64,000 bases of DNA from Acridotheres tristis (Eukaryota; Chordata; Aves; Passeriformes; Sturnidae). The stretch covers positions 8,909,034 to 8,973,033 of the forward strand of contig CM072888.1 of the NCBI GenBank assembly GCA_037013685.1, in the 5' to 3' direction. Below are positions 35,653 to 47,018 of the stretch, piece after piece. Below the pieces are notes generated by a model, which made no database searches, was not told the DNA's origin, and saw nothing but the letters and a program-made list of their open reading frames with translations. The position numbers and the translations under genes were made by a program. How positions within the stretch are numbered: position 1 is the stretch's first letter; each line of letters starts with the position of its first letter.

Positions 35653-37937
35653 CCTTCGTAAAGAAAGAGGAAGAAAGGATTTGTATTAAACCTGCATCAT
35701 CTGGAGAAGAAAAACCCTAGTTTCAGTTACCACCGGATGTGAATATGAAATCACATTTTTTTAGTGCCATTCTGCAAATTTCACCTTTTCAGGAGAATAT
35801 TCTAGCAAGATGCTCCTGTGGAAGAGGGTGCAGTGGCAGCTGTGGCTACAGGCAGGGTGAGACCTGAGGGAGCACAGAGACAACATCTGGGGCACCTGTT
35901 TCCAAGCCTCTTTCCCAGAAACCTCAGGGGAATGTTTATGACCAAAGCCTCTCCTCCAAAGGAGAGCAGAAGAGATGCTGCCTTGGCAGCAGGAAGGATA
36001 TGTGGGATATGAGTGTCATCCCTCTCTTTCCATGCCAGATTGCACAAGTTTCTCCTCCTCCACCCCCAAGCTTAGATGTGATACTGTGCAGATGAAGTCA
36101 AACCCACTTATTTTGGCTTGGGGATGGCAAGAAACAAACTCATCCATCACTTCCTGCTATCCAGGCCTCTGGTATCATCACCAATATGCTGTCCTGGGAA
36201 AACATTTGCCTACTGTCAGCTAGCTGACAGCAGCTTTGCTTTTTGTATTTTAAGATTCCCTGGAATATAGGACAGCTATCATTAAAATTATCCTAGATTC
36301 TCTTCATACCTATTTAGAATTTAAAACCCAGTTTCAAAGTATGCTTTTCTGTATTAAAAATTAACTGAAGCAATCTTAATTTATTTTTGTTATTACTATA
36401 TCCTGTTTTTCATATATTTTGGCATAACCGGTAATTTATTCAACTTAGATCTACTTTGCAGCATGTAGAAGTATTTTGTATTGCAGGAATGCCTTAATTA
36501 ACGAAAAGATTTATAAAATATTTAACATATTTTTATTTTTCAATTTTTGACATTTGACTGAAATTGAAATACCTCATTAAAGATGGCATATTGCATAAGA
36601 TACAAACACACATAGCATAAAATCTCATGTTGACATAAAGAGTGCAGGGTATTATTAGATTCTTCTCTTCAGCCCCTTTCTACTTCTCATGGCACCCTAC
36701 AAACCAAAAATATTTTTCAAGTAAGGAGTAAAACAAATAATTGCTTAAATACATAATGGCCTTTTAGTTGAAGTTCTTGTTTATCCTAATATTTATTTGA
36801 ACACATTTAATTTTCCTAGGTAGCTACTACTGCCATTCCTACTTTCTCTAACAATACATGTAGATACCTAGATTTCTACAGCTTTATGCCCCAAGATGAT
36901 GAACTGTAATATTCATGGTTATTTAAATATGCTACAGTTTTTAAAGTATGCAACTACTTCTTTGAAAGCTGCACATTGTTACTTTCTGCTAACTGACATT
37001 AATCATCCCATGTCAAATCTGCAAGCTCTCCTACATTTGCACATATATCTACAATACCCAAATCTATACAGTTTGCTTCTATGCTTCACAAAGGATCCTT
37101 CTGGTTCAAGAACATCCATGAAAAAAAATATTCTTCTAGATTAAGATTTGCTAGAATAATTCAGTTAGGCCATTTGGATTAATCTCTATTAAATTCTATT
37201 AAGAGCTTTTCCTAAGGGTAGTGCTTTCATATAATAAAATCCTGTAAACACAAGGTCGGACAGTGAACCATGGCTAAGCTCCACAAAATTAAATTCAGGA
37301 AATGCAAGTTTTTCCTTTTAGTTCATCTAATCCTTGGATAAGTCATGGTCAATGCTACATAGGAAATACTTGGCAGACGTGTCCTTACATGCTTGTGCAG
37401 CAAACAAACTGAAATCTCATCCAGTTAGGCATCATGGGACTCTTGCCCCTGCAACAAAGTTCTCCCAGCTTTCACATCCAGGCTTCTCCAAGGAAACTGC
37501 AAGGCTAGGGAGTGGCAGGGCTGCCACTGACACAGCTTTAGTCTTTCCTTGGCAGTGGTGTAGAGGGTCGCCAAGACTGAAAAGTCCATCTTTTTAGTCC
37601 TGGCCTCAAAACTATCAGAATGCTGTAATTTCCAAAAGTACAATACACCAAGCACGAATAGAAAGTGCTTACTTGATATTAAAATATGTATTTTTTAACA
37701 CATCCAACATTAACTCTGAAGTCATGTACACTGAGGTCAGTGGTTACAGAAGAAGGAGTTATCACAAAATCTGTGTCTGAAACTCTTTATTTCAGCTGTC
37801 TTCATTGGTCAAGAACAAAATTTTCCAAGTCTTAGAGAATTAAAGTATTTCATGTGCTAACTTGGGGAAATGTGGTGTGAAACTGTCATTTTCACAATGA
37901 TGGTTGCACTCCTAGCTGGAAATAATCCTTTGGGTTT
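35653..37937. other. Noncoding stretch, no gene seen
   Basis: The part at 35810-36230 is less AT-rich and carries short chance frames on both strands. It ends with a perfect 18-bp palindrome at 36213-36230. The remainder up to the CR1 insertion is AT-rich and featureless; the frames at 37334-37655 lie antisense to one another and neither is recognisable. Confidence 0.6.
36213..36230. repeat. Perfect 18-bp palindrome CTGTCAGCTAGCTGACAG
   Basis: The word CTGTCAGCTAGCTGACAG is its own reverse complement. It contains two inverted TGTCA/TGACA half-sites, the core recognised by TALE homeodomain factors (MEIS, TGIF, PREP), spaced by six bases. It may be a dimer site or chance; 18-bp perfect palindromes are uncommon in a window this size. 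Confidence 0.9.
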
Positions 37938-38765
37938 TAATCACAGAATCACAAGGTTGGAAGAGACCTTTAAGATCATTGACTCCAACCCTGTCCTAAC
38001 ACCTCAACTAAACCATGGCACTGAGTCCCACATCCAATCTTTTTGTAAACGCATCCAGGGATGGTAACTCCACCACCTCCCTGGGCAGACCATTCCAGTA
38101 CTTTATCACTCTTTCAGTAAAATTTTTTTTCCTAATATCCAACTTACATTTCCCTTGGTGCAACTTAAGACCCTGTCCTCTTGTTCAGTCAGTTGCTGCC
38201 TGGAGAAAGAGACCAACCCTCACCTGACTGCAGCCACCTTTCAGGGAGCTGTAGAGACTGATAAGGTCACCTCTGAGTCTCCTTTTCTCCAGCCTAAACA
38301 ACCCCAGCTCCCTCAGCAATTCCTCACAGGGTTTGTGTTCCAAGCCCCTCACCAGCCTTGTTGCCTCCTCTGGACGTGCTCCAGCATCTCAATGTCCTTC
38401 CTAAACTGGAGGGCTCAGACCTGGACACAGCACTCCAGGTGTGACCTCACCAGTGCCAAGTACAGGGGAACAATGACCTCCCTGCTCCTGCTGGCCACAC
38501 CATTCCTGATCCAGGCCAGGGGCCATTGGCCTTCTTGGCCACCAGGGCACACTGCTGGCTCATGTTCAGCCAGCTGCTGGCTACCACCCCCAGGTCCCTT
38601 TCTGCCACTTTCCAGCCACACCATCCACAGCCTGCAGCACTGCAGGGGGTTGTTGTGGCCAAAGTGCAGGACCTGGCACTTGGACTTGTTAAACTTCATC
38701 CTATTGGACTCTGCCCACCCATCCAACCATTACAGGTCTCTCTGCAGAGCCCTCCTTCCCTCCAA
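37938..38765 (-). mobile_element. CR1 LINE, 5'-truncated copy of about 0.83 kb
   Basis: This is the longest repeat in the window. Read on the minus strand it begins inside the reverse-transcriptase gene (GGAGGGCTCTGCAGAGAG), runs through the C-terminal coding part and the 3' untranslated region, and ends with the family's TTGTGATTCTGTGATT-type tip near 37940. The untranslated region has all the usual CR1 landmarks: the block corresponding to ...GGGAGGTGGTGGAGTTACC..., the AGGTCTCTTCCAACC-type segment and GATTCT at the end. CR1 is the dominant LINE of birds and typically inserts 5'-truncated without long target duplications, as here. The copy is moderately diverged and cannot be active. The antisense 220-codon frame on the plus strand is not a gene. 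Confidence 0.96.
38415..38762 (-). pseudogene. CR1 reverse transcriptase, C-terminal remnant
   Basis: Within the CR1 copy, the frame starting at 38726 encodes WAESNRMKFNKSKCQVLHFG, which corresponds to the conserved thumb-side segment of CR1 reverse transcriptase (the family pattern is WA-x(3)-N-x-M-x-FN-x-x-KC-x-VLH-x-G). It continues with NMSQQCA and the conserved SRSREVIVPLY and LVRSHLE blocks. The frame stops shortly after LECCVQV, where the family normally continues with a Trp-Ala-Pro segment, so an early stop or frameshift breaks it. The catalytic palm (YADD region) and the upstream endonuclease are absent because of 5' truncation. In life the enzyme copies the element's own RNA at a nicked target; this remnant has no function. 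Confidence 0.9.
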
Positions 38766-41700
38766 AATCCAAAATAAGAGTAGTAGCACTGGAAGTCCTC
38801 AAAACTTCCCCTTTTGAACCATTTATCTAATTCAGGAAAGGTGAGTTTCCTACTTCCAATACATGAGTAGCATTTCAAAAACAATGAAACAACTTCTCTG
38901 CTTAAAATTCTTCATTTTAAAGGACATTTTATTGGAGGAATCAAGGAACCTAGCCATTTTTCTGTTACGTTCCCTACTTGGCAGAAGTGAACAGGGCATT
39001 GTAAGCTGTCAAAATGCAGCATCAGATTTTTTTTTCTGTCAATAAATCAATAAGCATGACTGGTTGAAATGGCCATGAGAATATAAATGGAAAAAATATC
39101 CTCTCAAAATTCAAAAGGAAGTGCTTTAGGGCAGACTTTTCTCACATTCACTGTTATTTTTTCCAACAAGTATTAAAAATAGTCATGGGTGTTCTGATCT
39201 CTCTTACCATAAAAAAAAATCTCTACTTTTACAAAGGACCATGAAGCTTTGCATGAAGCTTTTGAGGTCTACCATTCTGGATTTTTCTGATGTTATGAGG
39301 GGGGAAAAAAGAAAAAAAGTTAGTGTTACACAATAAAGAACTTGAGAAAATGCACTTCATGCTAGTAAAAATTATGTTGTTTTGCAAGGTAATTAATCCA
39401 ATATCACTGAACAATTAATTACCTGCGTTAGAAAGCAGATTCAATGTTCTGTCTGGCAGCCTCTTACCAGGAGAGCCATTCTAAATCTGTTTAAAATGGG
39501 AAACTTGGCAAGGGATGATCCAATACACCTCTTGTACTCTTTGTGCAACTTCGATATGTTTAGGCATTTTTTTTTATATTTTTTTTTAACATCTAGAGGG
39601 AAAGGGAAGTTGAGGTTCATACACCTGATCCAAGACTTCGTTTATTACGACCTGAGCTTTTCTGAAAATGCTGCATTAAGAGGCAGGCGTGGCATAGAGT
39701 TGTCCTCTGTTGGCAAGTAGCAGACGAACAGGGATGAAATAGTCCCTGCTCTAGGAGCAAGGTATTCAAGTTATCCAAGAGATGTGTCTAAAAACCCTTT
39801 AGCAGACCTATTTTTGATAAAGTTATCATGGTTGAGATTTCACCTGCCTGGTAACCTGGCTGAGGTTGAAGAGAAGCATGAAGAACAGGTAAACAGTGTG
39901 AATATTCAGTCCACCTTAGATGCAGTAGTAAGCCAAACTTAGAAATTTTTTTTTTTTAGCAAAATGGATCTCCTGAAACATTCAACTGGTAAATCTGGAA
40001 TCCAGTTACTCAAAGTGTGAGGGAATAAATTTTCCTTTGCCATCATGTCCAAGGAGCCTAGAGCACTCAGCAGAACAGAAGTAAATGAGTTGCTGGTAAT
40101 AAGTAGGTGAGATCAGCTTTGCTGGAGGCAGAATCTCCCCACAGGAGTTTTGGTTTTTTTTTTTTTTCCCTAACAGGCAGAATTATTAGTGTAACAATAC
40201 AAAGTACAAGCTCTTGTCAAACAATTCAATGACAAGTTAAAAAAACAAAACTGAAAGACTGATTAATCCTCCTATTTTTCCACAGGTCTGAGAGAGCAAG
40301 AATTGGTCCAACACTGAGAATTATTTAATATAATATTTATTTTTATTATGCAAAAGAAATTGTGAGATTAATGCAAATAATTAAAATACATTTTAAGCTG
40401 ATTAAAATACATATTTTATGCAACACCCACACAAGGAGATATTTGGCTTCAGTAGGAAAAAGGGCAGTTCAGCTGTGGGCTGTTTTGATGTGTGTAGCAT
40501 GAGTTGGCAGTACTCTTTGATCCATGTCCTTCAGGCAAATTTGACATCTATTTCACCTGAGGCGGGCAGGGTTTTTTGAAGGGTATTTCTATATAATGAA
40601 TGACTGACTGCTAGAAGTCATGTCATTGTCCTCCTCCGCCTCTTCAGATCCCATTTGCAGGCCAGGTGAATCTCATGACATGTCTCCTGGTAAATCAAGC
40701 AGGGAGAAGGAATGCCCGAAATAGTCCCTGTCATGCTGACACCAGAAAATCTAGATGATGAGTGATTTGGAGAATCTGAGGGGGAACTCAGCCTAGCCTT
40801 ACATTCATTTCAGAATAAGGCAGCAGTTTTGAAGAAAATTCAATATTTCAAGTAGTATATTGGATAGATTCTGTGCAGAAAACCAAACTCCTTTAAATAA
40901 AGTGTGTTTTCCCTCTTAGTTCTCTTATTTTCTGCTTGTATGAATTTGCTGCATTTCTTTTGGTAAAACACTTCTTTGATATCATATCTGTTTATTTTAA
41001 TTGTGAAATATTTATTTCTATGGCAAATACTTATATGCTGGTTTTATTACACACCCAAGTTTATTTCAAAGAAGGCTGTTGGTGTAAGGTGATGGACATT
41101 TTTTTAATTGCCTAGATAACAAAAATAAATCATGGACATAAAACCAGGATCACTATGAAAACAACTGTGAGCCTTCCTAATTGTTACCTTAACAAAGTTC
41201 TCACTCTGGATATCTCTTCTAGTGATTACAAGGTGAACTTCTTTATTTATTTGTCTTTCCTTCCACACATTCTACAGTAGCAAAAATACTCTACCCTTGT
41301 GTAAGAGCAAATCAATTAGGCATAAGTAAAGGATAAAATATTTCTAGAGCCAAACAATCCAGAGGGAGGGGGAAAAAAAAAGCTTGCCCTTTCCCCATGC
41401 AATTTGATTTTCTGGAAATCTGAAAACATTTCTACTCACAAGTCTGCTACAGCAATTTGAATCCTTTTTATCTTCCAAAGAGCAGCTATGCAAGGTTTTG
41501 TTTTGTGTAAATTCAGCATAAAAATGAGAAATTAGTTATCCACCTATAAACATTTTTTCTGCTTTTGATGAACAGTAAATTCTTCCAGTAGTTGTCCTAA
41601 GGAGGAAGGAATATGGCCAGAAATATATTTAAATATTGTGGCTCTGCAGTAGTGTTAAATGGAAATAGGGAGGTAAGTTTTTGCTTTTCCTCTGGGTAAG

Positions 41701-42780
41701 GAATGTTGTTCATCTCCAGCTTAACTTTACTGATCTTTGTTTGGCCAAAACTGAAAATTCATTAATTTTAGCCACACTGAAATAATGTGGTTGGTTTGCA
41801 GTGATGATGTTTCATGCAGTGCTTAATAATGAATATCTGACTGCATATTAAACACACAGCAAGGTAGCTGATGCCTTCATGCTAAAGAAGAATACCTAGG
41901 ACATGGAAGTTTCCTCATAAACTTCTTCATAACATGGAGCTATTCTGGAATATAATTTCTACTAAAGTAGACAAAAAAAAAATATCTGATTTGGATAGAC
42001 ACATAGAGATAGATATTCATATACTCTCACACAGATATACATTTGTATGGTATAGGTATATACAAATCTATGTTAAGAAAGTTCAGAGCAAGATTTTATA
42101 GCTAGCTAGAAATCACAGACATATATTGAATGAGATTATTTTTTAAAAGTATGTTCTGTACTTACTATAGAGCATATTAAAATGACTTTTAGGGCTGTGA
42201 ATGCACATCCTTGATATACTGCAGGTGTGCATGCAGCACCTTCCTTAATATCTTTCAGAATAACTGTGTCTCTACAAAAAAAATGCAAAAGAGTTGACAA
42301 ACTGGTAAATTATTTCATAGCAAGGATAAATAACTCATCTCAACATTCATACGATACACCTTAAGTGAAAAAGAAAGGTTAAAAGCATAAAAGTAAATTG
42401 ATTTAAGTAGTTTTGAGAATCAAAAAGCCATTATCTTATCTTTGGAATGCTAGTCAAAGAAAAATGTTGACTAGAATTCAAGGCAATACTAAAAATCCCT
42501 TTTTATTGCATCAAAATATATTAGATGTATTTTTTCTTCTTCTACAATAAGATAACTCATTGACTTGCAATAGGGAATCCCATTTCTTCATCCATAATGG
42601 AAAATCTCTACCTTATCAAAAAATAAAATTTACTCAATCACTGTACTTTTGACCAAGATGTATTTTCTGTCCCAGTTTCAGGTTATGGCCTTAATCTCAA
42701 AAAAAAAGGAGAGATAAATGAAAGGCAAAGCCACAAAACCCACTCTAAAGGAAGAAGCTGGGGATGGGGAGGTTAGAGGG
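38766..42780. other. AT-rich noncoding stretch
   Basis: No gene is supported. The block 40320-40440 holds an ATGCAAAT octamer at 40371 followed at once by AATTAAAAT, a POU/homeodomain-type composite, in repeat-free sequence. A possible 83-bp exon at 39806-39888 (plus strand) is discussed as a finding. T runs occur near 39568, 39950 and 40152. Confidence 0.6.
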
Positions 42781-42970
42781 TTTTTTTGTTGGGGATTTTT
42801 GGGTTTTGGGTTTTTGTTTGTTTGTTTGTTTTTGTTTTTTGTGGGTTTTTTTATTTTGTTTTGTTTTTGGTTTTTGGTTTGTTTTGTTTGTTTTTGTCTG
42901 TTTGTTTTTGTTTGTTTGTTTTCAGATTTTTTTGTCTGTTTGGTTTTGGGTTTTTTTGTTTTGTTTTTAA
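42781..42970 (+). repeat. Long G/T-only low-complexity tract
   Basis: For 190 bases the plus strand consists almost only of T and G (TTTG, TTTTG, GGG runs), with isolated A or C near 42852, 42899 and 42924-42926. The first 40 bases contain GGGG, GGG and GGG separated by T runs, so a G-quadruplex with long loops is possible on the plus strand. Overlapping frames here give Phe/Val/Cys/Gly- or Lys/Asn/Thr-rich proteins that are artefacts of composition. Confidence 0.93.
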
Positions 42971-43829
42971 TAACCAATCTGTATATTTTCTCTCTCTATG
43001 TCCTGACTAGTGTTGTATGTTTCTGCTTTGGAAAAGCAGACTCCTGAATCCAATGAAAAGACACCAAGTAAGATCTGAATCCAAAGTCAGAAGTGAAATA
43101 TAACAAATAATAAACTTAACCAAACCCTTCATTTCTTTCTCAGGATACTGTTGTTGTTTATCCTTAGCTACACGGCAAAATCCTTCATAGCCACTCTTAC
43201 ATTCCCTTCCAACCAGGGAAAGAAAATGAATGGAAAAGTTCATGGATGAAGATAGAGAAAGGGAGATCATTTACCAATCACTGTCACAGGGAAAAAATAA
43301 AACATGACTTGAGGAAAATTAACTTATTTCCAATTTAAACAGAATTGTATCATGATAACCAAGGATGAAAACTAAAACAGCAACACCAACACTTCTTCCC
43401 AGGCTCAGCTTCATCTCCACTTCATACCTTCATTCCCTTCACCCAAAGTGGCACAGGGAAGATGAGGAAAGGGGTTTGTGGTCCTTCCCAACACTCTTCA
43501 CATGTTTTTTTCTTCTCCAGCATGCATCCTTCCACAACCTGGAGTTCTTTAGGACCAAACTACTCCTCTGCACAGGCCACATTTCTTCCTGGACATTCCC
43601 TCCTGCTCCATTATGGGCTCTTCCATGGGCTGTGGGGGAATCTCTCCATGCCAGGAGCAGCTCCTCCTTCTCCTTCTCCACTGCCCCTGGTGCCTGCAGG
43701 ATTGTCTCTTGCCCTTTCCCCTCTCTTTCCTCAGTCTGTCTGGCTTTTTTTCCTGCTTTTTAAAGAAGTTCCCTGAGGTGCCACCTGAGGGGCTGAGCAG
43801 TGCCTGTGGTGAACCCTTGGAACTGAGAG
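42971..43829. other. Noncoding stretch, second half richer in G+C
   Basis: From about 43390 to the microsatellite the sequence is C/T-rich and less AT-rich than its surroundings. Frames of 80-132 codons overlap on both strands in several phases. None shows a domain and none has a convincing exon boundary, so I call no gene. Confidence 0.6.
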
Positions 43830-43904
43830 AATCCATCCATCCATCCATCCATCCATCCATCCATCCATCCATCCATCCATCCATCCATCCATCCATCCAT
43901 CCAT
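43830..43904. repeat. Tetranucleotide microsatellite (ATCC)n
   Basis: About 18 perfect copies of ATCC in 75 bases. The perfection suggests an actively mutating, probably polymorphic locus. Frames across it code repeated His-Pro-Ser-Ile (plus) or Met-Asp-Gly-Trp (minus) and are artefacts. Confidence 0.97.
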
Positions 43905-46900
43905 GTCAGGCAGGGCAGCCCCAGCTGTCCCTGAGCCACCCACAGCCATTACAGACAGAAACGCCTTGATCTGTGACAGCACAGTGTTGAGGGGTCAGGC
44001 TCCCCACCACACCCCAGCTTTAAATCTGTATTTTCTGCTTTTCCCTGTGACAACCAGCACTGTATACTCCTGAGTGGTCAAGAACACTGGAATAACCCTG
44101 GAAGTGATGCCAGACAGGCAACTGCTATCACTGCCTCACTGTAATACCTACTAAGATGAATGATACTCTTAAAACTCCTGCTATTCTTGGATTGCATCTC
44201 AGCTAGAAGCTCCCAAGGACTTCACAAACTGATATGATTTCTCAATACCTCCCAGAAAATATTACTGTACTATTAATGAAAAAATATTTTAGGAATTTTG
44301 TTTAGTATTTGTCAGTTGTCTACACCCTAATATCAGAAAGGGCTCAATTTTGTTCTGGTTTTGGCAGTGATGGTCATGTCAAATAAACTGGTGTACTGTA
44401 ATTTGTATTTTTTTTTCCCCACTAACACTGTTGGAGAGTATTCATTTCAAATTTGAAATGGATTTGTCCCAGCTGCCATGAAACCATTTACACTTTAAAG
44501 AACAGTGAGATTTTCCAAATTGCTTGGAACCTGTGCAGGTGGTTGGCAGAGAGATGTGGCTGCAGGTAGCAAACCCATTCTGCTCAATACAAAGGCCAGG
44601 CCTCTACATTTATTGGTTTTATATTTCATAATAAAATTATAATTCACAGAGATGCTGAGCTAGAAGAGTAAATAAACCTTTCCACGGCTGTGCAGGCTTC
44701 TCTGTGGATTGCATCCAAGTGCCCTTGGATCCCACTCAAGGCCTTACCTCAGGTGTTTATGCATAGGCATTTCTAAGGCACTCAACACTCTAGTATCATA
44801 GTCCTTTTGAGAACATAATGAGACAAGCTTTACAATATGCTTCAAAATAAAAGAAGGGTCATTACACCTTTTCACAAGTAGAAACATTGAGTCCAAGTAC
44901 TCTTTCAAAAGTGCAAGGACCTCTCTGCTTAGTCACCTGAGAAATATAATTTATGATTGATCTAAAGGAGAAAGGTAATTAACTGGGGAGGTGGGGGGTA
45001 TTTGTGGGAGGGCTGGAAATTAGCTTTCCATTTATTAGAGGAGTCCGATTGTCTTGGAGCATGGTCAGGGTACACACTCACACATACACACAGGGCACTG
45101 GAGTACCCAGAGCAGTAAATACAGCACAGCTCCCCTCCTGCATCCCGAGAGCAGTCCCATCTGTGGCCACAGTGCAGAAATGGCTGTGACTAAGAATGAT
45201 GTGCAACAGGGCTGAGGAGGAAACTGCATTAATGTCCAGGGCTTAATCAGAGCAGTGGATGCCAAGGACAGCCTCACAGGACATGTCACATCTCCTGAAG
45301 TTCTGCAACACTCAGGCAGGAACTGCTTGCACTGTGAAACTGCTGTGCAGAGGGTCATTAAGAGACTACAGCTCATCTTATTTCACCTTTGTTAAGTATT
45401 ATGAAAATTTTCATTATTCAATTCTTACACTAGTTATGTTAACAAGCTCCATCTTGCATTGTTCTATCAATAAACTTTTACTTTAAAAGCCAGAGGTGGA
45501 ATACCCTGGATCTGAATTTAATCTTATTGTCAAAATCTGTATATCTCTATAAATGTGCCTTAACTGTATAACAATTGCTTGTTTATGGGTTTCTTATTTA
45601 TTGCTTTTTGAAAGAGTGAGAAAGTGATAGATAGTGGCCAGGATTAAATATCTATATGGTTGCAAATCTCAAGTTGTAAAAAAAATCTATGCTTAATATA
45701 AGTGATTTGACACTTATGCATTGTTCTTTTTTTTTCCTTTTCCTGATTTTAACTTTGTCTAGTATAAGTCTCTTAGGATCATTTAATTTCATGCTTAATT
45801 TTTTCTTAATCTTTCCAGATGTTAAGAATGCTAGTTTAATCGAGAAGCTAAGTGTGAAAGGATAGTGTATTACCCACATGTTTTTTAATTATGGAAATTG
45901 AAGGACATGTCCAAGGTCATGTAAAACAAGAAAAACTTGAAGCAGTTCATCAGACTCACCCTTTTACAGTCTATAACAAGCTTGTACCGATATATGTTAT
46001 ACTCAGCCTTAATCACAGAATAGGAAGCAATATCTCATTATTTTTATACATTTAAACAGATAACCAAAGGCTACTGCTTGATTACAATATAAAAAAGGAA
46101 ATATTCGTGTATGTGGATGTTTTCAATGCAGAAGGAGAACAAAAATCTAAACCTGAGATTCTTATGACAAACACAAGAGGCTTTCAAAAGCTTCTCCAGG
46201 TCATTGAACCTAAAATATTTCATATTTGTTTTGAGTATAGTGAAGACTTGAAAGCCCCTCTGCACATTACTCTCCTGTCATCCTTTCTACATCTGTCTCT
46301 CACCATATACTTATCTATTTGAGTTTTTATGTTGTCTCTGTTTCTAGGTTAAACAGAGCAGAAGTGAAGGAATAGGCTGAGAGTTTCTTAGCTGCTAAGT
46401 TTGTGAACAGTTCAGGAGGTGACTAAAGATTTAGTATACTCTGGTGCAGACAAAAAAAAAAGAAAAACAAAAATCACACATACTATGAAGCTCCTAAAAA
46501 GCAAAGAGAGGACCTGTACAACACAGGAAGTCAGCATAGCGTTAACAACTGAAAATAATCTTCTGATTCTGAACTTGCAGTTGATACAGCACATTACTTG
46601 TCAGTAACTGTAAAGCAAATATTTCCACTCCTAATTGCTACTCCTCTCTTGCAATACACAGTACCAGAAACAAGGAGCAAATCTTGATACTTTGTCTATG
46701 GAGCCTTTATTTGGATAACATGTCACTGTGCTGAAGTGGCTTCCAAACTGACTCCTGAGTCTTTTGTCTTTTTATCCTGGAATAAATTAACCAGTTTATT
46801 TTTTAAATTTTTGTGAGGTCATTTTTTATACAAGTTTTTAGCTAAAAAAAAAAAAAAAGGCAAAAATTAATTAAAAACATCTCAAAAATCAGTCTTAGGA

Positions 46901-46935
46901 ATGTCTACAGAAGAGATATTTTAGACCAAGGAGCT
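43905..46935. other. Noncoding stretch, no gene seen
   Basis: AT-rich apart from 45060-45330. An 18-bp perfect palindrome lies at 44443-44460, and short CA-rich runs at 45074-45091. The frames at 45004-45376 overlap on opposite strands without a recognisable product. A poly-A run of about 16 lies near 46843. Confidence 0.62.
44443..44460. repeat. Perfect 18-bp palindrome CATTTCAAATTTGAAATG
   Basis: CATTTCAAATTTGAAATG equals its own reverse complement and has no spacer. TTCAAATTTGAA is AT-rich and could extrude or bind a dimeric factor. In AT-rich DNA such a word is less surprising than the G+C-balanced palindrome at 36213. Confidence 0.9.
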
Positions 46936-47018
46936 GGGGTTTTTTGGTGTTTTTTTGTTTGTTTGTTTCGTTGGGTTTTTTAGTTTGTTTCTTTTTGTCT
47001 GTTTGTTTGTTTGTTTTT
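46936..47018 (+). repeat. G/T-rich low-complexity tract
   Basis: About 83 bases nearly free of A and C, starting with GGGGTTTTTTGG and ending in a TTTG array. The order of its parts (G run, T runs, GTTTGTTTG array) resembles the tracts at 5014 and 42781, all G-rich on the plus strand. Confidence 0.85.

Noticed and set aside
38155..38817. 220-codon plus-strand open frame, the longest in the window
   Set aside because: It is the antisense of the CR1 copy. The sense strand encodes recognisable reverse-transcriptase sequence, so this frame is an artefact of the repeat.
42678..43047. Lys/Thr/Asn-rich and Phe/Val/Cys-rich frames of about 100 codons
   Set aside because: Artefacts of the G/T-only tract; no codon structure independent of the simple repeat.
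43549..43982. Frames with repeated Met-Asp-Gly-Trp or His-Pro-Ser-Ile
   Set aside because: Translation of the ATCC microsatellite.
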